A program made the position numbers and the translations under genes. 12,902 nt of DNA from positions 1 through 12,902 of the forward strand of contig CAMYWU010000017.1 of assembly GCA_947302895.1 (NCBI GenBank). Reading direction: 5' to 3'. Positions 12,040 to 12,902 of the stretch are shown here, piece after piece (within the stretch, counting starts at the first letter, position 1; each line of letters starts with the position of its first letter). The notes under the pieces were generated by a model, which was given only the letters and a program-made list of their open reading frames with translations, ran no database searches and had not been told where the DNA came from. This DNA comes from an uncultured Clostridia bacterium (GTDB taxonomy: Bacteria > Bacillota > Clostridia > Oscillospirales > Acutalibacteraceae).

Positions 12040-12732
12040 TTATTCTTTTCTCGGGTCAACAAGCTTTGCAGCATCGTCAACTCTTCCGTACTGACCTGAT
12101 GCTTTTTCAAGAGCAACATTTGCATCGTCGCCTGCCTTGATGAAATCCATCATTCTGCCGAAGTTTACATACTTATAGCCGATAATCTGGTTTTCTTCAT
12201 CAAGAGCAACCTTTGTGATATAGCCCTCAGCCATTTCAAGATAACGGGGACCCTTTGCAAGTGTTCCGTAAAGAGTACCAACCTGTGAACGAAGACCCTT
12301 ACCAAGATCCTCAAGACCTGCACCGATAACAAGACCGCCCTCGGAGAATGCGCTCTGGGTTCTTCCGTAAACAATCTGGAGGAAGAGCTCTCTCATAGCT
12401 GTGTTGATTGCATCGCAAACAAGGTCGGTATTAAGAGCTTCAAGAATTGTTCTTCCGGGAAGAATTTCGGAAGCCATAGCAGCCGAATGAGTCATACCCG
12501 AACATCCGAGTGTTTCAACAAGTGCCTCCTGGATAACGCCCTCTTTAACATTAAGTGTGAGCTTGCAGGCACCCTGCTGAGGAGCACACCAGCCAACACC
12601 GTGGGTGAATCCGGAAATATCCTTAACTTCCTTTGCCTTAACCCACTTTGCTTCCTCCGGAATCGGAGCTGCGCCATGAGCAACGCCCTGAGCTATGGGG
12701 CACATTGTTTCAACTTCATGTGAATAAATCAT
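12040..12732 (-). CDS. IscU/NifU-like iron-sulfur scaffold protein
   Basis: The protein (230 residues from the chosen start) resembles IscU/NifU-N in its middle: WCAPQQGACKLTLNVKEG (50-67 counted from the upstream Met), IQEALVETLGCSGMTHSAAMASEILPG (69-95) and TILEALNTDLVCDAI (97-111). Cysteines at 51, 58, 79 and 108 could hold a cluster, but the classic CGD triad is altered and the third canonical Cys motif is not clear. It is longer than IscU (about 130) because of a C-terminal extension (GPRYLEMAEGYITKVALD onward) with no known domain that I recognise. ATG 12738 sits only 3 nt after GGAG; ATG 12732 has it at 9 nt and gives MIYSHEVETMCPIAQG, a natural start, so I choose it. It leads the operon with the GGGtGRT gene. 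Confidence 0.88.
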   Translation of the reverse strand: MIYSHEVETMCPIAQGVAHGAAPIPEEAKWVKAKEVKDISGFTHGVGWCAPQQGACKLTLNVKEGVIQEALVETLGCSGMTHSAAMASEILPGRTILEALNTDLVCDAINTAMRELFLQIVYGRTQSAFSEGGLVIGAGLEDLGKGLRSQVGTLYGTLAKGPRYLEMAEGYITKVALDEENQIIGYKYVNFGRMMDFIKAGDDANVALEKASGQYGRVDDAAKLVDPRKE

Positions 12733-12791
12733 ATCCATTTACTCCTTTGCTTTTTCTGATATGTAATATAAATCAAATTTATACCTTTATT

Positions 12792-12820
12792 ATTATAACA
12801 ATAAAACAGCAATAATTCAA
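12792..12820 (-). promoter_or_regulatory. Promoter of the scaffold/GGGtGRT operon
   Basis: On the minus strand TTGAAT (12815-12820), 17 nt, perfect TATAAT (12792-12797), giving a start near 12785 and a leader of about 50 nt. Confidence 0.65.
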
Positions 12821-12834
12821 TAGAAAAATCATAG

Positions 12835-12863
12835 TTGTTGATATGTGTGTGTAGCGTTACAAT
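12835..12863 (+). promoter_or_regulatory. Possible rightward promoter at the window edge
   Basis: TTGTTG (12835-12840), 17 nt including a short TG run, and TACAAT (12858-12863). The -35 box is poor and no gene start is visible before the window ends, so this is tentative. Confidence 0.25.
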
Positions 12864-12902
12864 AGATGTGAGACTGAAAAGTAAAAAAGGTATAGAAAAA
12901 GC

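Overview
The window looks like chromosome from a low-to-mid GC anaerobic Firmicute, most likely a gut clostridium of the Ruminococcaceae/Oscillospiraceae type. This is inferred from strong AAAGGAGG-type ribosome binding sites, TTGACA/TATAAT-like promoters with 17-nt spacing, a class A RNase P RNA, a LytR-CpsA-Psr protein, a desulfoferrodoxin-type iron domain and the GGGtGRT / NifU-like pair typical of anaerobic clostridia. No tRNA, rRNA, CRISPR array, integrase or transposase was found.

Layout. 1-460: 3' end of an unrecognised gene. 525-855: a compact convergent RNA locus with a 22-residue membrane peptide, a structured leader, a shared bidirectional terminator and an opposing consensus promoter; this is the architecture of a par/Fst-like type I toxin-antitoxin system. 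902-1975 (-): XRE regulator with a long helical C-terminus. 2128-3813 (-): tightly overlapped operon ASCH protein, pyrophosphatase-like/Nudix fusion, HAD hydrolase. 3965-5200 (-): LCP cell-wall ligase, starting about 25 nt after the 3' end of RNase P RNA (5226-5555, -). 5682-7557 (+): class II aldolase and an IolC-type PfkB kinase. 7575-7687: inverted repeat built of short tandem units. 7707-9188 (+): zinc-ribbon membrane protein and PAP2 phosphatase with an unusual Cys/His tail, closed by a strong terminator. 9252-9836 (-): XRE helix-turn-helix fused to a desulfoferrodoxin/superoxide-reductase-like domain with all metal ligands present. 9854-10132: a 279-bp foldable element with 21-bp terminal inverted repeats. 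10259-10876 (+): Phd/YefM antitoxin and RelE/ParE toxin with a palindromic operator over the promoter. 11023-12732 (-): IscU/NifU-like scaffold protein and GGGtGRT protein.

How they work together. Most units are independent small operons. Three carry links that can be read from the sequence: the ASCH/PPase-Nudix/HAD operon (nucleotide or phosphate-ester clean-up), the aldolase-kinase pair (late steps of inositol-type sugar breakdown, in principle), and the scaffold/GGGtGRT pair (an iron-sulfur-related function that remains undefined). Two different toxin-antitoxin systems, one RNA-regulated and one protein-regulated, lie within 10 kb of each other. The best candidates for something not yet described are the par-like RNA locus at 525-855, the HTH-desulfoferrodoxin fusion, and the 279-bp palindromic element directly upstream of that fusion gene.
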